Below, piece by piece: positions 12,481 to 15,811 of a stretch of DNA of 15,811 nucleotides; position 1 is the stretch's first letter; each line of letters starts with the position of its first letter. A model generated the notes under the pieces. That model worked only from the letters and a program-made list of their open reading frames with translations, ran no database searches and was not told the origin of the DNA. The DNA is taken from positions 1 to 15,811 of the forward strand of contig CAYRVH010000064.1 of assembly GCA_964427855.1 (NCBI GenBank), read 5' to 3'. This stretch comes from JAUPKT01 sp964427855. GTDB taxonomy: Bacteria > Desulfobacterota > Desulfomonilia > Desulfomonilales > Desulfomonilaceae. The position numbers and the translations under genes were made by a program.

Positions 12481-15400
12481 GACCCTTGCGGCTGGAAATA
12501 CAGGCGTTCGGGCCATATCCAGGAAGAGAGATTATAGACTTCCGGCGACTGGGCGACTGCACACTCTTCCTGATTCACGGCCCAACCGGCGCCGGCAAGA
12601 CCAGCATACTGGACGCTATCTCGTTTGCCTTGTACGGCAAGCCCGCGGGCTCAAACCGCGATGAAAGACGGATGCGCAGCGATCATGCAGATCCGCATAC
12701 GGCCACAGAAGTGGTATTCGAATTCAGTCTGCGAGACCACGCATATCGTGTGTATAGAAAACCTGAATATGCTGTTCCCAAAAGGCGCGGCCAGGGAAAG
12801 ACCAGCCTCAAGGCCGAAGCGTATGTGGCTCTTCTTGGAGCCGCCAACGCCCCGAACCGAACAAAGGAGCTTGTATCAGGCTGGCGGAACGTTACTGCGA
12901 AGATAGAAGAATTGCTGGGGTTTCGGAGCGACCAGTTCAGCCAGGTCGTGATGCTCCCCCAAGGGGAATTTCAGCGCCTACTCATGGCCAATTCTAGAGA
13001 GCGGCAGCCTATCCTCGAAGTGTTGTTTCAGACGGAATGGTACACGCGCATCGAGCAGGCTCTTAAAACAAACGCAGCCGAGCTTAAAACTGCGTTTGAG
13101 AAACTGTCTGACCGAAGAGATGACGTACTGAAGCGAGCAGAAGCAGAATCCCTTGAAATGATGCAGCAGCGCCGCGTTGACAACGAACAGCGTCACAAGG
13201 ATTTAACTGCCCGCCTTAAACAAATGGAGGCTGACGCCACAAAAGCGGCGCAGGCATTAGAAAACGGCAGGCGGATAAGCGAGAAATTCAAGGAACGAAG
13301 AGAAGCGCAGAATAATCTTGCAAACATCGAGTCCCAAGCGGCGGTCATTGAGTCCAAAAAGAGGGAATTGGACCTGGCCCGTAGAGCGCAGAAGATAGTT
13401 CCCGAAGAAAAAAATCTCCAGAGACGCGCCGATGAGCTGGCGAAGGCAGAGCACGCAAGAAACGCCGCCAGAAGTGCAGAAGAGGCCGCAAGGGCTGAGA
13501 AAGATCGCGCCGCTCAGCGCCGCGCGGATCAAAAATCTAAAGAACCGGAGATTGAGCGGGCGAAGCACGAACTTGGGAGACTCGAGGCTTTGAGAGAAAG
13601 CGTCGAACAGCACGACATTCGGCAAAGAGAAGCCCAGACGGCGCAGAAAGAATTCGATGCGGCTGACAAAAAATTCAAGAACATAAGCGAGCTCCTGGAG
13701 AAAAACACCTTGCTCCTGGAGGAACTGAAAAAGGAAAAGGAGGAGGCTCAAAAGACTGCCGGCAGCAAAGAGCTGCTTACCATGCAGCTGAATAAATTGA
13801 ATAATGAGCTGAAGAATCTCAAAGAATTCAATAAACTGGAAGTCGCAGCCAAGGAAAAAGAAAAAGAACTCAAGGGCGCTGTTCAGAAGGTGAATGATCT
13901 CGAGAAGGCGGTCTCGGAATCAAAAGCTCAATGCAAAATATTGGAGGACGCGTGGATAAAGGGCCAGGCGTCGGTCCTCGCTCAAAAACTTGTGCAAGGC
14001 GAGCCCTGCCCTGTATGCGGCTCTCGAGAGCATCCGCAGCCAGCGCCCATGGTAGAGGGACTACCTGACGAAGAAGCCCTGACCAACAAGCGTGAGGCAC
14101 TCGAGCGTGACAACAAGAATCTCCAGGACGCCATCGAAGCGAGGACCCGATTCGAGAGAGATCTAGCCGAGATGAGGATCCGCATAGAAACTCTGAGAGA
14201 ATCTTTGGAAGACGTCAAGGGCCTCAGCGAGAAAGATTTGGAGAGAGAAAAAAAGAAGCTGACGGCTGATCTCGAGGCAGCGAAAAAGGCCGATGGAAGA
14301 ATCGCCGGCATCGACCAGACTATGGAGCAGTTCAACACGAAGCTGGCGAAGGCGAAAAAAGACCAGGACGAGGCTCAGACCGAGAAGGAGGCAGCGAAAA
14401 CAAAGCTCGATAGCGCCCGGGCCGCAGCAGATACTTTAGCCAAGAACATTCCTGACCACTTGAGATCGTTGGACGCCTTGGAAAAAGAAAAGACGCTACT
14501 GTCGAAAAAGATCAGCGACATGGAAGCAGCCCTGAAGAAAACTGAACAAGACCTACAGCAGGCAGAGAAGGACGTCGCCGCGAAGGAAGCGGCGCGTAAG
14601 GCTGCTGAGGACAACTACATGGAAGCGGCCCGGAACATGCTCAATCAGACGCAGGCCTTTGAAAAGCTGCTGCGTAAGCATGGTTTTCGAGATGACATGC
14701 ATTTCAAGGAATCCAAGAGGTCGGATGCAGAGATCGATGGGTTGCAGTCCGACATTGAACGATTTGGAAAAGACTTGAAAAGTGCGAAAGACAGACTCGA
14801 GCGGGCGGAAAAGGAGGTTGTCGGCATAGAGGAACCGGACATCGATTCCCTTGTTGAGTCAGCTGAGACTGCAAAAAGACAGCATCAGGAAAAGTTGAAA
14901 GAGGAGGCGGCCTTGGCTTCAGAGCTCGCGAATCAACGAAAGCTCATTGAAGGCTACAAGGAGTTGCAAGACCAAGCAGAAGCTATGGAAAGGCGGTTGC
15001 TCGTAGCTGAAACGCTTTCTTCCACCGCCAACGGGCGAAATCCATTGGGCGTTACGTTTCAGAGGTTCGTCTTGTCCACGCTTCTTGACGATGTCCTTGC
15101 CGCGGCGACTCAGCGATTTCACATCATGAGCAATGGGCGGTTCGCGCTGAACAGGCTTGGCGAGAGAACAGACAAGCGGTCGCCAGGCGGATTAGATATC
15201 GAAGTCTATGACGCGTATACCGGTGTCTCTCGACCGGTCAACACGCTGTCTGGCGGCGAAGGTTTCTTGGCCTCCCTCTCCTTGGCCCTCGGACTCGCAG
15301 ATGTGGTTCAGGCCTACGCAGGCGGCATTCATCTCGATGCGATCTTTGTTGACGAAGGCTTTGGCAGCCTTGATCCAGAGGCCTTAGACCTTGCATTTCG

Positions 15401-15539
15401 AGCCCTGGAGGACTTGCAGCAGAGCGGCCGTCTTGTGGGCGTCATTTCCCATGTACCGGAATTGAAGGAAAGGATAGCCGCTCGATTGGAGGTCATGCCC
15501 TCAAGACGAGGCAGCACTGCGCGGCTCATTGCGCCGTAA
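12477..15539 (+). CDS. sbcC: SbcC, ATPase subunit of the SbcCD complex (Rad50 family)
   Basis: 1020 aa, near the E. coli length of about 1050. Walker A GPTGAGKTS is at 35-43 and the Q-loop segment QVVMLPQGEFQRLL is near residue 156. Two very long Lys/Glu/Ala-rich coiled coils flank the zinc hook CPVC (Cys511 and Cys514), which falls at the middle of the protein as expected for a fold-back arm. The C-terminal lobe has the ABC signature LSGGEG (924-929) and Walker B IFVDEGFG with Asp959 and Glu960. SbcC binds DNA ends and hydrolyses ATP to gate the SbcD nuclease; two hooks join through Zn2+. The start overlaps the sbcD stop. Its head domains are complete, so it should be functional. Confidence 0.95.
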   Translation: MRPLRLEIQAFGPYPGREIIDFRRLGDCTLFLIHGPTGAGKTSILDAISFALYGKPAGSNRDERRMRSDHADPHTATEVVFEFSLRDHAYRVYRKPEYAVPKRRGQGKTSLKAEAYVALLGAANAPNRTKELVSGWRNVTAKIEELLGFRSDQFSQVVMLPQGEFQRLLMANSRERQPILEVLFQTEWYTRIEQALKTNAAELKTAFEKLSDRRDDVLKRAEAESLEMMQQRRVDNEQRHKDLTARLKQMEADATKAAQALENGRRISEKFKERREAQNNLANIESQAAVIESKKRELDLARRAQKIVPEEKNLQRRADELAKAEHARNAARSAEEAARAEKDRAAQRRADQKSKEPEIERAKHELGRLEALRESVEQHDIRQREAQTAQKEFDAADKKFKNISELLEKNTLLLEELKKEKEEAQKTAGSKELLTMQLNKLNNELKNLKEFNKLEVAAKEKEKELKGAVQKVNDLEKAVSESKAQCKILEDAWIKGQASVLAQKLVQGEPCPVCGSREHPQPAPMVEGLPDEEALTNKREALERDNKNLQDAIEARTRFERDLAEMRIRIETLRESLEDVKGLSEKDLEREKKKLTADLEAAKKADGRIAGIDQTMEQFNTKLAKAKKDQDEAQTEKEAAKTKLDSARAAADTLAKNIPDHLRSLDALEKEKTLLSKKISDMEAALKKTEQDLQQAEKDVAAKEAARKAAEDNYMEAARNMLNQTQAFEKLLRKHGFRDDMHFKESKRSDAEIDGLQSDIERFGKDLKSAKDRLERAEKEVVGIEEPDIDSLVESAETAKRQHQEKLKEEAALASELANQRKLIEGYKELQDQAEAMERRLLVAETLSSTANGRNPLGVTFQRFVLSTLLDDVLAAATQRFHIMSNGRFALNRLGERTDKRSPGGLDIEVYDAYTGVSRPVNTLSGGEGFLASLSLALGLADVVQAYAGGIHLDAIFVDEGFGSLDPEALDLAFRALEDLQQSGRLVGVISHVPELKERIAARLEVMPSRRGSTARLIAP

Positions 15540-15614
15540 ATCTCATCAACACAAGACGCGTCCGCTGATCTAAAACCGGCCTCAGAAGAAATCACGGAAT
15601 GGCCATACGCCCGC

Positions 15615-15680
15615 TTTTCATGTCCATGAAAATGGGAATCCAAGAAACTCCCTGCGGATTCCTGTTTTCGTGAGGATGAC
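15615..15680 (-). repeat. Diverged relative of the left-side repeat core, inverted orientation
   Basis: It begins with a perfect hairpin, TTTTCATG (15615-15622), TC, CATGAAAA (15625-15632), then GGGAATCC (15634-15641) paired with GGATTCC (15656-15662), then TTTTCGTGAGGATGAC. Read on the opposite strand, the 113-bp core of the left repeats has the same order: a CATTG/CAATG hairpin, GGGAATC, a spacer, GGATC and TTTTGTGAGGA. This is the GGGAATCC...GGATTCC palindrome type common in many proteobacterial intergenic regions. Confidence 0.5.
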
Positions 15681-15700
15681 GTCATGAGAGGAGACGCGCC

Positions 15701-15811
15701 TCACTCGTGATTCATTTCGAGAATTACTGTATAGCTCCAGGGGGAGCCTTCACCGTAGTGTCCGTCGATCCGGTTCATCACGACGCTGGCGCCTTGAGGA
15801 GACAGATATAA
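15701..15811 (-). CDS. 3' end of an unidentified minus-strand gene (partial)
   Basis: From the right edge the minus strand is open for 36 codons to a TGA at 15703-15701. The encoded C-terminus includes MNRIDGHYGEGSPWSYTVIL and ends EMNHE, a plausible protein tail, but it is too short to assign. The opposite strand is also open over 15707-15811, so this could be chance. The gene would converge on sbcC, with the palindromic repeat between them; 15540-15700 otherwise holds nothing that I recognise. Confidence 0.35.
   Translation of the reverse strand, partial: LYLSPQGASVVMNRIDGHYGEGSPWSYTVILEMNHE

Noticed and set aside
15707..15811. Plus-strand open frame GTG 15707 to TAA 15811
   Set aside because: Short, without a ribosome-binding site, and antisense to a frame with a more protein-like composition.
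1..15811. CRISPR array, integrase, transposase or known toxin-antitoxin pair
   Set aside because: No regularly spaced repeats and no recombinase or transposase domains were found on either strand; only the 1195-bp-spaced pair and short palindromes are present.

Overview
The window looks like one scaffold from an uncultured Gram-negative bacterium. A 10-base N run (5195-5204) marks an assembly join. A secreted, beta-rich protein ending in phenylalanine points to an outer membrane. Dispersed palindromes of the CATTTCGA and GGGAATCC...GGATTCC types, moderate GC and frequent GTG/TTG starts resemble deltaproteobacteria (Desulfobacterota), but no marker gene settles the lineage.

Left part (1-3370), accessory. 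On the minus strand lie a tRNA-Glu(CTC) whose 3' acceptor half is replaced by a poly-T edge, a PrmA-like methyltransferase, and an orphan protein with two tandem phage-terminase-small-subunit-type helix-turn-helix units. A DUF3800 gene follows on the plus strand, with its own sigma70-like promoter and a TTG start. Three small hairpins begin 8 bases after its stop codon. About 220 bp of upstream sequence is repeated 1195 bp further on. The inner 113 bp is identical in both copies, while the flanks are clearly diverged. After the second copy a nine-codon DUF3800 fragment (CLAIILERY) survives with mostly synonymous changes. The simplest reading is a tandem pair of DUF3800 cassettes, one intact and one decayed, with an unusually conserved core repeat. 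This is the most interesting part of the window.

Middle (3390-7034), a compact plus-strand surface-glycan operon. It holds a perosamine-synthase-like DegT aminotransferase, a DPM1-like family 2 glycosyltransferase (interrupted by the gap), a sugar cupin broken by one missing base, and two class I SAM methyltransferases. It would make, transfer and methylate an amino or deoxy sugar. No flippase or polymerase is present. It meets a minus-strand xseA-suhB pair head-on with no bases between the stop codons.

Right part (9201-15811). A repeat-rich intergenic region separates xseA from a predicted outer-membrane beta-barrel protein. A leader with a perfect 9-bp long-range helix ending at a Shine-Dalgarno sequence precedes a small acidic ORF of unknown function. 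A 10-bp hairpin follows, then sbcD and sbcC, which overlap by ATGA and encode the Mre11/Rad50-type nuclease-ATPase with its zinc hook near mid-protein. The right edge carries a diverged relative of the left repeat in the opposite orientation and the 3' end of a minus-strand ORF.
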